Below are positions 36,792-46,140 of a DNA stretch of 64,000 nucleotides, piece by piece; position 1 is the first letter of the stretch, and each line of letters begins with the position of its first letter. Position numbers and translations under genes: made by a program. The stretch is from Erythrobacter cryptus DSM 12079. GTDB taxonomy: Bacteria > Pseudomonadota > Alphaproteobacteria > Sphingomonadales > Sphingomonadaceae. The stretch spans positions 372,001-436,000 of the forward strand of contig NZ_AUHC01000001.1 of NCBI RefSeq assembly GCF_000422985.1. Reading direction: 5' to 3'. The notes beneath the pieces are model-generated. The model saw nothing but the letters and a program-made list of their open reading frames with translations, did not search any database and was not told the origin of the DNA.

Positions 36792-37817
36792 CTAACCCTT
36801 CTTCAGGTGCCGGCGGCCGAGCAGTTCGGCAATCTGCACCGCGTTCAAGGCCGCGCCCTTCCTGAGGTTGTCCGAGACCACCCACATCGACAGGCCGTTT
36901 TCCACCGTCGGATCCTCGCGCACGCGGCTGACAAAGGTCGCCGCATCGCCAACGCATTCGATCGGGGTGACGTAACCGCCATCCTCGCGCTTGTCGATCA
37001 GCATCACGCCCGGCGCCTCGCGCAGGATATCCTGCGCCTCGGCCGCGCTGATTTCCTTCTCGAACTCGATATTGACCGCTTCGGAATGGCCGACGAACAC
37101 CGGCACCCGCACGCAGGTGGCGGTGAGCTTGATCGCGGGGTCGAGGATCTTCTTGGTCTCGACCACCATCTTCCATTCCTCCTTGGTCGATCCATCCTCG
37201 AGGAACACGTCGATGTGAGGGATCACGTTGAAGGCGATCTGCTTGGTGAACTTGGCCGGCTCAACCGGATCGCCAACAAAGATCGCGCGGCTCTGGGCGA
37301 AGAGCTCATCCATGCCCGCCTTGCCCGCGCCGGAAGTGGACTGGTAGGTCGCCACCACCACCCGCTTGATCCGGGCGACATCGTGGAGCGGCTTCAAGGC
37401 CACCACCAGCTGCGCGGTCGAGCAGTTGGGATTGGCGATGATGTTGCGCTTTGTGTAGTCGTCGATCGCATCCGGGTTCACCTCGGGCACGATCAGCGGT
37501 ACATCAGGGTCCATGCGGTAGAGCGAAGAATTGTCGATCACCACGCAGCCCGCCGCAGCCGCCTTGGGAGCATAGAGCTTGGCCGGGCCGGAACCGGCGG
37601 CAAACAGGGCGATGTCCCAGCCGGCAAAGTCGAAGTGCTCGATGTTCTTGCACTTGAGCATCCGCCCGGTATCGCCGAACTCGATCTCGGTCCCGGTCGA
37701 GCGCGGCGAGGCGACCGCGGCCACCTCGTCGCAGGGAAATTCGCGCTCGGCCAGCACCTGCATCATCTCGCGCCCGACATTGCCGGTTGCGCCGACCACT
37801 GCCACCCGATAACCCAC
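36792..37817 (-). CDS. asd: Aspartate-semialdehyde dehydrogenase
   Basis: 341 residues from the GTG at 37817, preceded by AAGGAG with eight bases between; a longer frame upstream lacks support. It reduces aspartyl phosphate to the semialdehyde in lysine, threonine, methionine and diaminopimelate synthesis. VAVVGATGNVGREM binds NADP, the nucleophile is the Cys near residue 133 in ANPNCSTAQLV, and the histidine is expected in RVPVFVGHSEAVNIEFE. The length is normal. The stop is followed five bases later by the lipoprotein ATG, so the two are coupled. Confidence 0.97.
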   Translation of the reverse strand: MGYRVAVVGATGNVGREMMQVLAEREFPCDEVAAVASPRSTGTEIEFGDTGRMLKCKNIEHFDFAGWDIALFAAGSGPAKLYAPKAAAAGCVVIDNSSLYRMDPDVPLIVPEVNPDAIDDYTKRNIIANPNCSTAQLVVALKPLHDVARIKRVVVATYQSTSGAGKAGMDELFAQSRAIFVGDPVEPAKFTKQIAFNVIPHIDVFLEDGSTKEEWKMVVETKKILDPAIKLTATCVRVPVFVGHSEAVNIEFEKEISAAEAQDILREAPGVMLIDKREDGGYVTPIECVGDAATFVSRVREDPTVENGLSMWVVSDNLRKGAALNAVQIAELLGRRHLKKG

Positions 37818-37898
37818 CTGGCTTTCTCCTTCTGTCTCGCGTGGGCGCCATAGCGCGCGCGCGGCCAAGCGCAACGCCTATCCGCAATGGCTGCAGAC

Positions 37899-40130
37899 CT
37901 ATTCGGCAGGCGGCGTCACCCCGTGGGCGGCAAGGAAGCGGAAGATGCTGTTCCACAGGTGCGGGCCCACCATCGGCCCGCCGACGCGGTGGGTATAGCC
38001 AGGATAGAGCATCATCTCGAAGGGGCGGTTGGCCTCCTGCAGCACGCTGATGAGCTCGCTGCTGTGCTCGAACACCACATTGTCATCGGCCATGCCGTGG
38101 ATCAGCAGCAGCGGATCGGCAATCCGGCTCGCCTCACCGATGGCGCTTGCCCTGGCATAGGCCTCGGGCACCTCGCGCGGATCGCCCATGTAGCGCTCGG
38201 TATAATGGGTGTCATAAAGCTCCCAGCGCGTCACCGGCGCCCCCGCAATGCCGGCGGCATAAAGCCCGGGATCGGCCTCAAGCATCTTGAGCGTCAGATA
38301 GCCGCCATAAGACCAGCCATAGATCGCGATCTTGTGAGGATCGACGAAGGGCAGGCTCTTGAGAAAGGTCGCGCCCGCCTTCTGGTCGCGCACTTCGACG
38401 CTGCCCATGGCACGGTAGAGCGGCTGCTCGAAATCGACCCCGCGGTTGGCCGAACCGCGGTTGTCGAGCACGAAGTAGATATAGCCCTTGTCAACGATCG
38501 CCTGGGCGAGCGCACCGCCCCAGCCGCGCGTCACCATCTGCGGCCCCGGCCCGCCATAGTGGCTGAAGAACACCGGATAACGCTTGCCCGGTTGCATCTT
38601 GGGCTTCAGCATCATCCAGTGGAGCGGTGTGCCGTCCTCGGCCGCGATCGTCCCGAATTCGGGCGTGGCATGGCCGGCAAGGAAGGGGGCATAGGGATGC
38701 GCGCCCTCGACCCGGTTCTCCTCGATCCAGGCGACCCGCGTGCCATCGGGCGCGGCGAGATAGGATTGCGGCGGCTGGCTCGGGCTGGAGCGGGTGACAT
38801 AGAGCATCCGCCCGGCCCCATCCATGCTGGCGCCGTGGGTGAAGGCGGGATCGCTGAGCAGTTCCGGCGCCCCCGTGCCGTCAAGCCGCGCGCGATAGAG
38901 CTGCTGGGTCAGCACCTCATGGGTGGCAAGATAGGTGAAGGTGCCCGCCGCCTCGTCCACCCCCACCAGCCGCGTGGTGGGCGAAGCGCCGCGGGTCAGC
39001 TGTTGCCAGCGCCCGTCCCTCAACAGGTAGAAATGGCCAAAGCCATCACGCTCCGACCACCACAGTAGGCTGCCGTCCCTCAAAAAGCGGTAATTGTCCG
39101 ACAGGTTCACCCAGTAATCGGGCCGTGCCGCGGTTTCGCTGAACCAGATCTGCGCAGCGCCGGTGGCAGGATCGACCTTGAGCATGTCGATCCGGCTCTG
39201 CGCGCGGTCCTGCCGCTGGACATAGATTGCGGAAGCATCGGGCGCCCAATCGACCCGGGCGACATAGATATCGACATTGGGGCCAAGATCGACCTTGACC
39301 GGGCGCGAACCATCGGGGTCCATCACGTAAAGTTCGACCACGGCGTTGTCGGTGCCAGCCATGGGATAGCGCTGGTCATAGACCCGCGTGCCCTTGGCGC
39401 CGATCGCCGCGCGGGTGACGATCCCCACCGGGGCCTCATCGGTGCGCTGCACCACCAGCCGCTTCTCGTCTGGCGCCCACCAATAGCCCTCGAGCCGGTG
39501 CATTTCCTCCTGGGCGACGAACTCGGCCTCACCCCAGCGGACCGCCTCACCCTCGCCCTCGGGCGTGATCGGGCGCGCCGCTCCGCCCACCGGCCCCACC
39601 CACAGCCGCCGATCGCGCACGAAGCTGACGAACCGACCTTGCGGCGAAAGCTGGGGATTGAGTTCGGTGCCCTCGGAGTCGGTCAGCCGGGTGACGGTGC
39701 CATCGAGCCGGGCCAGGAACAGATCGCCGTCAAGCGGCACCAGCACCCCTTCCCCATCGGCCGCCCATTGATAGGTGATGATGCCCTTGAGATTGCCGAT
39801 GCGCGCGCGCTCGCGCTGCATCTTCTCCTCCTCGGACAGCTCGCGCCCCGAGCCGAGCCTCTCGGAATCGACCAGCATCCGCCATTGGCCGGCCTCGATC
39901 TCATAGCCCCACAGGTCATAGCGCTCGCGATCATCCGGGCGGTTCCTGAGCAGGGTGAGCCAGCGCCCATCGGGCGAGAGCCGCGCCTGACGCGGGGCCG
40001 GGCCATCGAGGCCGGGCGAGGCATACACCCGCTCGAAGCTGAGCACGGGGGGCGCGGCGCTCACCGGCGCCTCCGCAGCTGCAGGCGCGGCAAGAAAGAG
40101 GGTGAGAGCGGCAATGAGGCAAGATCGCAT
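37899..40130 (-). CDS. S9 family dipeptidyl peptidase IV-like enzyme
   Basis: 743 residues from the ATG at 40130, which gives the signal peptide RSCLIAALTLFLAAPAAAEA; an ATG 15 codons upstream would bury it. An N-terminal eight-bladed propeller (repeats such as LSPQGRFVSFVRDRRLWV and WWAPDEKRLVVQRTDE) precedes the alpha/beta hydrolase domain. The nucleophile is in GWSYGGYLT near residue 605, Asp in GMADDNVVFEHS near 682 and His in YPGYTHRV near 712. EAEFVAQEEMHRLEGYWW matches the EE motif of DPP IV that binds the substrate N-terminus. It acts on X-Pro or X-Ala N-termini in the periplasm. Confidence 0.93.
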   Translation of the reverse strand: MRSCLIAALTLFLAAPAAAEAPVSAAPPVLSFERVYASPGLDGPAPRQARLSPDGRWLTLLRNRPDDRERYDLWGYEIEAGQWRMLVDSERLGSGRELSEEEKMQRERARIGNLKGIITYQWAADGEGVLVPLDGDLFLARLDGTVTRLTDSEGTELNPQLSPQGRFVSFVRDRRLWVGPVGGAARPITPEGEGEAVRWGEAEFVAQEEMHRLEGYWWAPDEKRLVVQRTDEAPVGIVTRAAIGAKGTRVYDQRYPMAGTDNAVVELYVMDPDGSRPVKVDLGPNVDIYVARVDWAPDASAIYVQRQDRAQSRIDMLKVDPATGAAQIWFSETAARPDYWVNLSDNYRFLRDGSLLWWSERDGFGHFYLLRDGRWQQLTRGASPTTRLVGVDEAAGTFTYLATHEVLTQQLYRARLDGTGAPELLSDPAFTHGASMDGAGRMLYVTRSSPSQPPQSYLAAPDGTRVAWIEENRVEGAHPYAPFLAGHATPEFGTIAAEDGTPLHWMMLKPKMQPGKRYPVFFSHYGGPGPQMVTRGWGGALAQAIVDKGYIYFVLDNRGSANRGVDFEQPLYRAMGSVEVRDQKAGATFLKSLPFVDPHKIAIYGWSYGGYLTLKMLEADPGLYAAGIAGAPVTRWELYDTHYTERYMGDPREVPEAYARASAIGEASRIADPLLLIHGMADDNVVFEHSSELISVLQEANRPFEMMLYPGYTHRVGGPMVGPHLWNSIFRFLAAHGVTPPAE

Positions 40131-40245
40131 GTCAAGGACAGGCCCTTCGCATGTGGCACGAACGGCCCGGTTCATGGCGAAGGGCGGACGAAATTGCAAA
40201 ACCCCTGCGCGCGCATGTCCCCGCACCGGATCACGCAGCGGCGCA

Positions 40246-40279
40246 CAGCAAAAGGGCGACACCTTGCAGCGCCGCCCTT
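40246..40279 (-). terminator. Terminator after rplS
   Basis: On the minus strand a stem AAGGGCG (40279-40273) pairs with CGCCCTT (40258-40252), with additional G-U pairing inward, followed by TTTT. It ends the ffh-rplS operon 24 bases after the rplS stop. Confidence 0.6.
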
Positions 40280-40302
40280 CGATCCTGGTGAGGTTGTCGC
40301 CT

Positions 40303-40671
40303 TTAGGCCTTGGGGGCGTTCTCGCGCCGCTCGGCGATGCGGGCGCTCTTGCCGGTGCGGCCGCGCAGATAGTAGAGCTTGGCCCGGCGCACCACACCGC
40401 GGCGCACCACGGTGATGCTGTCAACGATCGGCGAATAGAGCGGAAAGACGCGCTCCACCCCTTCACCGAAGCTGATCTTGCGCACGGTGAAGTTCGAACC
40501 CATGCCGCGGTTCGACCGGGCGATGACCACGCCCTCGTAGTTCTGGATGCGCTCGCGGTTGCCTTCCTTGACCTTCACCCCCACGCGCACCGTATCACCG
40601 GGGCGGAATTCGGGAATGTCCTTGGCGAGCTTGGCGATTTCTTCGGCTTCGATCTGCTGGATCAGATTCAC
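40303..40671 (-). CDS. rplS: 50S ribosomal protein L19
   Basis: 122 residues from the GTG at 40671, which overlaps the trmD stop by four bases (GTGA). The longer open frame upstream lies inside trmD and is not used. L19 sits at the interface of the two subunits. [80 protein letters not shown] is the conserved body, ending in [18 protein letters not shown]. It is the last gene of the operon, followed by a terminator. Confidence 0.97.
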   Translation of the reverse strand: MNLIQQIEAEEIAKLAKDIPEFRPGDTVRVGVKVKEGNRERIQNYEGVVIARSNRGMGSNFTVRKISFGEGVERVFPLYSPIVDSITVVRRGVVRRAKLYYLRGRTGKSARIAERRENAPKA

Positions 40672-41411
40672 TGGTCCGGTTCCTCGTTTGCACGCTGCGC
40701 GCCAGAGGCAGAACGGACCGGATCGCCACAATAGCGTTCCCACAAGTCCGGCCTGCGTGACCGAGTATCCTCTTCGCTCCTGGCCTTGCGCCAGGCGGCG
40801 ATCCTCGCATGATCCCCCGATCGCAGCACTTCGGGGATCGTGCGCCCTTCCCATGTCAAAGGTCGGGTATAGTGCGGGTATTCGAGAAGGCCGTGTTCGA
40901 ACGACTCCTCCTCCCCGCTTGAAGGCGCGCCCATTACGCCGGGAACGAGGCGAATGCAAGCATCGAGGATGGCCAGCGCCGCGATCTCGCCGCCGCTGAG
41001 GACAATGTCGGCAAGCGACACCTGCTCGATCTCGGGCCGGGCCTCGAACAGGCGTTCATCAAAGCCCTCGAACCGCCCGCACAGGATGATGACGCCGGGG
41101 CCTGCGGCAAGTGCGCGGATGCGGGTTTGCGTGATCGGCTTGCCGCGCGGGGTCATGGCAAGGATGGGCCGCCCATCGCCCGCAACGCGGTCGAGCGCGC
41201 GCGCCAGCACATCGCACTTCAGCACCATCCCCGCCCCGCCGCCTGCGGGCGTATCATCGACCGTGCGATGCCTGTCAGTGGCAAAGTCGCGGATCTGCAC
41301 CGTCTCGCAGGCCCACTTGCCCTCGGTGAGCGCACGGCCCGCCAGCGAATGCCCGAGCGGCCCGGGGAACATCTCGGGGTAGAGCGTGAGGATGGTGGCG
41401 GCGAAGGTCAT
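40668..41411 (-). CDS. trmD: tRNA (guanine(37)-N1)-methyltransferase
   Basis: 247 residues from the ATG at 41411, overlapping the nitrilase stop by four bases (ATGA); a GTG two codons earlier is in frame. It methylates G37 of tRNAs that read CNN codons and prevents frameshifting. [49 protein letters not shown], the trefoil-knot [30 protein letters not shown] and PHYTRP are all conserved. The partners rimM and rplS flank it as usual, but two other genes separate it from rimM. Confidence 0.97.
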   Translation of the reverse strand: MTFAATILTLYPEMFPGPLGHSLAGRALTEGKWACETVQIRDFATDRHRTVDDTPAGGGAGMVLKCDVLARALDRVAGDGRPILAMTPRGKPITQTRIRALAAGPGVIILCGRFEGFDERLFEARPEIEQVSLADIVLSGGEIAALAILDACIRLVPGVMGAPSSGEEESFEHGLLEYPHYTRPLTWEGRTIPEVLRSGDHARIAAWRKARSEEDTRSRRPDLWERYCGDPVRSASGAQRANEEPDQ

Positions 41412-42358
41412 CGCCACATCACTCCGGCCTTTGCCCGGGTATCCACCGTCAGCTCGAACACATCCGGCCGCGCATAATGCCCATCGGTGTCGAGGTTGGC
41501 GAGGCCTTCGGCCACTTCGGCCATGTCGAGCGTGGCGAACAGCGTCTCCTCCCCCTCACCCGCCTCAGCGATCACGCGGGTATCGGGCGCGGCGATCAGC
41601 GAGCCGCCCTTGTTCAGCACCTCGCCGGGGATCGCCTCCAGCAATTCGCGGGCAACCTCAGACCCGCCCACACGCTCCAGCCCCGCGAGCAGATCGTCCT
41701 TCTTCTGCACCAACCCCGCCGCCAGCACGAAGCAGCGGCCCTCCATGGCATAGTGCCGCGAGGCAATCGCGTGGCTCTCGCGCACCGTTGGCCAGGCGGC
41801 GATGTGCACGTCCTCACCCAGGTTGTGCATCGCGGCGCGCGCCAGGGGCATCCAGTGCTCCCAGCAGATCAGCGTGCCGAGCCGGCCCCACTCGGCCTCG
41901 TGCACCCCCAGCGTCGAACCATCGCCGCGCGCCCAGATCAGCCGCTCGCCGTGGGTCGGCACCAGCTTGCGGCGATTCAGCACCGGAAGGCCGGGGCGGA
42001 AAGTCAGCTGGTTGTTGAACAGGCTGCGCCGCACCCGCTCATGCGCGCCGATGCTGATGATCGCCCCGCTGGCATCGGCCAGTTCCTGCAAGGGCAAAAG
42101 GCGCGCGTCATTGGCGACCACCGCCTGCTCGAGCATGATCCGGTGCAGCGCCTTGGCGCCGGGGTGATCCCACAAGGCCGCGCCCGGTGCCTCATCGAGC
42201 CAGAGCGGATAGCCGCCGAGAAAGGTCTCGCCGAAGGCCACCACCTTGGCGCCGCTCTCCACCGCCGCGCGGGCCAGACGTACGGCCTTTTCGATCCCGG
42301 CGGACACGTCGAGCGGGATGGGCGCGGCCTGCACCAGGGCGACGGGAAGCGTACTCAT
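41408..42358 (-). CDS. Nitrilase (carbon-nitrogen hydrolase family)
   Basis: 316 residues, cytoplasmic. The catalytic triad is visible: Glu44 in [13 protein letters not shown], Lys131 in [11 protein letters not shown] and Cys165 in LICWEHWMP, with HIAAWPTV after it. [11 protein letters not shown] and the length are typical of branch 1 nitrilases, which turn nitriles into acids and ammonia, or cyanide hydratases. Natural substrates are often unknown. It is translationally coupled to trmD (ATGA) and lies 23 bases after the TIGR04222 gene, inside an operon otherwise devoted to ribosome and SRP functions. Confidence 0.9.
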   Translation of the reverse strand: MSTLPVALVQAAPIPLDVSAGIEKAVRLARAAVESGAKVVAFGETFLGGYPLWLDEAPGAALWDHPGAKALHRIMLEQAVVANDARLLPLQELADASGAIISIGAHERVRRSLFNNQLTFRPGLPVLNRRKLVPTHGERLIWARGDGSTLGVHEAEWGRLGTLICWEHWMPLARAAMHNLGEDVHIAAWPTVRESHAIASRHYAMEGRCFVLAAGLVQKKDDLLAGLERVGGSEVARELLEAIPGEVLNKGGSLIAAPDTRVIAEAGEGEETLFATLDMAEVAEGLANLDTDGHYARPDVFELTVDTRAKAGVMWR

Positions 42359-42381
42359 GCGCCCGCGCTTACGCCCGCCGG

Positions 42382-43182
42382 TCAGTCCCCGCAACCATCC
42401 CCGCCGCTGTCACCGCCCCCACCATCGCCCGCATCGGCGCTGCTGCCCTGCTGGCGCAGGGTATGCACCGGCTCCCAGGCGGTGCCGACGAGCACCCCGG
42501 TGCCGAACAGCGCCACGGCCCGCGCCGCCTCGTCCGCCCCGGGCGCCGCGCGCAGCGTCTTGGCCTTGGCGCGCGCTGCCTCAAGCGCGGCGATGCCGCC
42601 GCGGGTGCGCCTGTCTACGTGGAACATGCGGATCACTGCCAACGACACGGTCAGCGCGAGGAGCGGCCCCAGAAGGCCGATCGGCCCGCCATCGGCGCTT
42701 TCCAGACGCTGGCGATAAAGGCCGAGGGCAAAAAGCGGAATGAAAGGCGCAGCCACCGCCCAGCGCATAAAGGCAAGCGCATCGGGCGCGAGCATCAGCC
42801 CATCGCGACGCAGCCGTGCGATCGCCCGGTTTGCCTCGATCGCCAGCAGCCTGTCAGCCTCGGCGCTGGCGAAGGGCGCAGGCGCGGCGAGCAGCGCCCG
42901 GCCGCCCGGGGCAGTGGCAAGCGCCCCCTTGCGCGCCACAAGCCGGCCATCTTCTCCCTGAACCAGTGCGCCGCTGACAAACAGATCGGCAATCACCGTA
43001 TCGGCGTAACGCGCCGGGCCGCCCGCAAGCAGCGCCAGCGATTCGGGATCGAGCGAATCGTCCCTCCTGCCCGGGCTGCGCAGCCGGGTCTCGAGCCATT
43101 TCGATGCCAGCCAGCAGCCCCCCAGCAAGCCGGTATAAAGCAACAGAAATTCGCTGCCCGTCGCGGACGAGAACAGCTGCAT
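42382..43182 (-). CDS. TIGR04222-like membrane protein
   Basis: 266 residues from the ATG at 43182, which follows GGAAAGGAAAA. One N-terminal helix (FLLLYTGLLGGCWLASKWLE) precedes a domain with LDPESLALLAGGPARYADTVIADLFVSGALV, close to the TIGR04222 signature. A pair of central hydrophobic segments follows (AVAAPFIPLFALGLY, GPLLALTVSLAVIRMF). The extreme C-terminus is rich in Gly, Asp and Ser with one Cys (DAGDGGGGDSGGDGCGD), as often seen in this family. The function is unknown. It sits between rimM, 201 bases away, and a nitrilase. Confidence 0.75.
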   Translation of the reverse strand: MQLFSSATGSEFLLLYTGLLGGCWLASKWLETRLRSPGRRDDSLDPESLALLAGGPARYADTVIADLFVSGALVQGEDGRLVARKGALATAPGGRALLAAPAPFASAEADRLLAIEANRAIARLRRDGLMLAPDALAFMRWAVAAPFIPLFALGLYRQRLESADGGPIGLLGPLLALTVSLAVIRMFHVDRRTRGGIAALEAARAKAKTLRAAPGADEAARAVALFGTGVLVGTAWEPVHTLRQQGSSADAGDGGGGDSGGDGCGD

Positions 43183-43383
43183 TATGTTTTCCTTTCCGCA
43201 GGCCTCATTCCTCGCGCACAGAACGAGGCCCACCGCCAGTGCGACCCGGCGCCGCGAACGATAACAGCAAATGTGTTAACGCGAAGTCCCAAGGCGCGCC
43301 CGCGCCCATTAGCACCCCCGCGCAAGGGGCTGATTCTCGCGGGTGCAGCGCTCCAACAGGCGCAAAGGTGCGCCGAAGCGCTG

Positions 43384-43887
43384 CTAGAGCTCGTCGATGA
43401 AAGCGGAATTGATCACCATATGATCGGCATCCCAGCCCAGCACTGCTGCCGGGACGAGGGGCACCAGCACGCGCTTCGGCCCCTTGGCCGGCGCCGGGTC
43501 GCGCGCGATCTCGACGATGTCGCTGGCGCCGTAATTGGCGATCTCGACCACCCGACCGATGGGCACGCCCGTCTCGCTCACCACCGGCAGATCGATGAGG
43601 TCTATATGGTAGAATTCGCCCTCGCCAAGCGGGGGGAGCGCGGCGCGCGGCACGGTGAGGGCCACGCCGCGCAGCTGCTCGGCAGCGGCGCGGGTGGTGC
43701 ACTCGGCAAAGCGGGCGATCGCCCCGCCCTTGCCATCATCACGCAGCTTCACAAGCGTGAGCGCCCCGTCGTTGAAATGGCGGTGGCGGGAAAGCGCTGC
43801 CACCCCTTGGCCGAACAGCTTGAGGCGCACCTCGCCCGTCACCCCGTGCGCGCCGGCGATGGCGGCCAGGGTGACGGGCCGGGACAT
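43384..43887 (-). CDS. rimM: 16S rRNA processing protein RimM
   Basis: 167 residues. It binds S19 in the 30S head and is needed for 16S rRNA maturation. VTLAAIAGAHGVTGEVRLKLFG is the N-terminal RimM domain, and GEFYHIDLIDLPVVSETGVPIGRVVEIANYGASDIVEIA starts the PRC-barrel domain, which ends in VLVPLVPAAVLGWDADHMVI. The gene follows rpsP by 11 bases. Usually trmD comes next; here two other genes intervene after a 201-base gap. Confidence 0.96.
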   Translation of the reverse strand: MSRPVTLAAIAGAHGVTGEVRLKLFGQGVAALSRHRHFNDGALTLVKLRDDGKGGAIARFAECTTRAAAEQLRGVALTVPRAALPPLGEGEFYHIDLIDLPVVSETGVPIGRVVEIANYGASDIVEIARDPAPAKGPKRVLVPLVPAAVLGWDADHMVINSAFIDEL

Positions 43888-43898
43888 GGCAGCGTGCC

Positions 43899-44312
43899 TC
43901 AGGCCTCGGTCCCAGCCTCGGCCGCAGCTTCCTCGGCCGGAGCTTCGGCCGCGGCGCGGGCGGCTTCCTCGGCTTCAGCCAGCTTGGCGGCGCGCTCCTC
44001 GGCGCGCTCCTTGGCCTTCTCGCCCGGCTCACCCTTCTTGGGGTTGTTGCGCGGGGCGCGCTCGCGGATCCCGGCGGCATCGAGGAAGCGGGCCACGCGG
44101 TCGGTCGGCTGGGCGCCGACGCCGAGCCAGTAGCGGGCGCGATCCTCGTTGAGCTTGACGCGCTCGGGCGAATCCTTGGCGAGCAGCGGGTTATAGGTGC
44201 CGATCTGCTCGAGATACTTGCCGTCGCGCGGGCTGCGGCTGTTGGCCACGACAATGCGGTAATAGGGACGCTTCTTGGCCCCGCCGCGCGAAAGCCGGAT
44301 CGAAATGGACAT
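43899..44312 (-). CDS. rpsP: 30S ribosomal protein S16
   Basis: 137 residues, against about 82 in E. coli. The first 82 are standard: [43 protein letters not shown] and [17 protein letters not shown]. The rest is a low-complexity Ala/Glu extension (from [15 protein letters not shown] to [11 protein letters not shown]), likely a charged helix or disordered tail that is common in alphaproteobacteria. GAAAGGTAG precedes the ATG. It lies 54 bases after ffh and before rimM in the expected order. Confidence 0.96.
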   Translation of the reverse strand: MSISIRLSRGGAKKRPYYRIVVANSRSPRDGKYLEQIGTYNPLLAKDSPERVKLNEDRARYWLGVGAQPTDRVARFLDAAGIRERAPRNNPKKGEPGEKAKERAEERAAKLAEAEEAARAAAEAPAEEAAAEAGTEA

Positions 44313-44366
44313 GCTATCTACCTTTCACAAGATTGGAACAATGATCTTCAAATACCTGTCTTAAAG

Positions 44367-45845
44367 CTATTTCTTGATCCGCGGCGGGCCACCGAGTCCG
44401 GGCAGACCGCCACCCCCGAACCCGGGAAGGCCGCCCGCCCCGCCAAGGCCCGGAAGCCCCCCGGCACCGCCGCCGGGCAGGCCGCCCATGGCCCCGCCCG
44501 CGCCGCCTGCGCCGAACATCGCGGCAAGGCCCTTGAGCCCGCCCATCTTGCGGATCTGCTTCATCGCCCGGGACATTTCCTGATGCATCTTGAGCACCTT
44601 GTTGACCATCTGCACATCGGTGCCGCTGCCCGCCGCCACGCGCTTCTTGCGCTTGGCGTTCATCAGCTCGGGATTGGCGCGTTCCTTGGGCGTCATCGAG
44701 GAGATGATCGCCTCCATGTGGACGAGCACCTTGTCATCAAGCCCGCTGGCCTGCATCGCCGCCTTGGCCTTCTTCATCCCCGGCATCAGCCCGGCGAGCA
44801 TCCCCAGCCCGCCCATGCCGCGCATCTGGCGCAATTGCATCGCCAGATCGTCGAGATCAAAGCGGCCCTTCTCGATGTTGCGGGCGAGCTTTTCGGCATC
44901 CTCCTCCTTGATCGTCGCCGCGGCCTTTTCGACGAGGCTGACGACATCGCCCATGCCGAGGATGCGATCGGCGACCGAACCGGGGCGGAAGGGTTCGAGC
45001 GCGTCGAGCTTCTCGCCCGTGCCGGCAAACTTGATCGGCTTGCCGGTGACCGCGCGCATCGAGAGCGCCGCCCCACCGCGCGCATCGCCATCCATGCGGG
45101 TGAGGATGATGCCGGTGAGCGGCACCTCGCTGCCGAAGGACTGGGCGACGTTGACCGCATCCTGCCCGGTGAGCGAATCGACCACCAGCAGCACTTCATG
45201 CGGAGTGGCAACGCCCGCCACCGCCTTCATCTCGGCCATCAGCGCGTCATCGACATGCAGACGCCCGGCGGTGTCGAGCAGCAGCACGTCGAAGTTCTGC
45301 AGGCGCGCCGCCTCCATCGCGCGGCGGGCAATATCGACCGGCTGCTGCCCGGGCACGATCGGCAAGGTCGCCACATCGATCTGGCGGCCGAGCACGGCGA
45401 GCTGTTCCTGCGCCGCCGGACGGTTGACGTCGAGCGAGGCCATCAGCGCCTTCTTGCCGTGGCGCTCGCGGATCAGCCGGGCAAGCTTGGCGGTGGTGGT
45501 GGTTTTGCCCGAGCCTTGCAGGCCGACCATCATGATCACCACCGGCGGGCGGGCATCGAGCCTCAGCCCCTCGACCTCGTGGCCGCCAAGGGTGGCGACC
45601 AGCTCGTCGTGGACGATCTTGATCACCATCTGCCCCGGCGTCACCGAGCGCAGCACGTCCTGACCCACCGCCTTTTCGGTGACGGCATCGATGAAGCGGC
45701 GGGCAACGGGGAGCGCGACATCGGCCTCGAGCAGGGCAATGCGCACCTCGCGCATGGCCTCGCGCACATCGCTCTCGCGCAGCGCGCCGCGGCCCTTGAG
45801 CTTGTCAAAGACCCCGCCGAGGCGGTCGGACAGCGTGTCGAACAT
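44367..45845 (-). CDS. ffh: Signal recognition particle protein Ffh
   Basis: 492 residues. It is the GTPase subunit of SRP that targets nascent membrane proteins with the 4.5S RNA and FtsY. N domain about 1-90; G1 is GLQGSGKTTT at 108-117, DTAGR near 190 and TRMDGDARGG near 250. The M domain includes MKQIRKMGGLKGL and the RNA-binding GSGTDVQMVNKVL. The last 45 residues are a Gly/Leu/Pro repeat (GGLPG units) ending PPRIKK. AGGAGAGG precedes the ATG. It opens the rpsP-rimM-trmD-rplS operon. Confidence 0.97.
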   Translation of the reverse strand: MFDTLSDRLGGVFDKLKGRGALRESDVREAMREVRIALLEADVALPVARRFIDAVTEKAVGQDVLRSVTPGQMVIKIVHDELVATLGGHEVEGLRLDARPPVVIMMVGLQGSGKTTTTAKLARLIRERHGKKALMASLDVNRPAAQEQLAVLGRQIDVATLPIVPGQQPVDIARRAMEAARLQNFDVLLLDTAGRLHVDDALMAEMKAVAGVATPHEVLLVVDSLTGQDAVNVAQSFGSEVPLTGIILTRMDGDARGGAALSMRAVTGKPIKFAGTGEKLDALEPFRPGSVADRILGMGDVVSLVEKAAATIKEEDAEKLARNIEKGRFDLDDLAMQLRQMRGMGGLGMLAGLMPGMKKAKAAMQASGLDDKVLVHMEAIISSMTPKERANPELMNAKRKKRVAAGSGTDVQMVNKVLKMHQEMSRAMKQIRKMGGLKGLAAMFGAGGAGGAMGGLPGGGAGGLPGLGGAGGLPGFGGGGLPGLGGPPRIKK

Positions 45846-45976
45846 CGCTCACCTCTCCTGCCGGGTGCCAAGACCGCCCGGAAAATGCCAAAAACGCCGG
45901 CGGACGAAACCTCGTCGGCCAGCGTTGCGGAAAAGCACCCCCTTGGGGCGATGGGTTCCGACTTCGTCTGTGTGAC

Positions 45977-46052
45977 TGGTGGAGCCTAGCGGGATCGAAC
46001 CGCTGACCTCAACACTGCCAGTGTTGCGCTCTCCCAGCTGAGCTAAGGCCCC
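45977..46052 (-). tRNA. tRNA-Ala, anticodon GGC
   Basis: 76 bases on the minus strand with CCA encoded. The acceptor stem pairs GGGGCCT with AGGCTCC (one G-U). The D arm is TAGCTCAGCTGGGAGAGC. The anticodon stem CAACA/TGTTG encloses CTGGCAG with GGC as anticodon, reading GCC/GCU. The T arm contains GGTTCGATCCC. The full cloverleaf is supported by eye. Confidence 0.97.
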
Positions 46053-46105
46053 GAGCCAGTCATCTTGCGAGCCGGACAATTGCGCCCGGCCCGCGGGAGG
46101 CGCCC

Positions 46106-46132
46106 ATTATAAGGGCCGCTCTCCCATTGCAA
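46106..46132 (-). promoter_or_regulatory. Promoter of tRNA-Ala
   Basis: On the minus strand TTGCAA (46132-46127), a 15-base spacer and a perfect TATAAT (46111-46106). The start site would be near 46099, leaving a leader of roughly 47 bases before the tRNA. The spacer is short by one or two bases, but the -10 is the best in the window. Confidence 0.6.
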
Positions 46133-46140
46133 GCGGTAAA

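Noticed and set aside
40672..40959. Upstream extension of rplS inside trmD
   Set aside because: L19 starts at NLIQQIE in all familiar cases, and the GTG overlaps the trmD stop by four bases.
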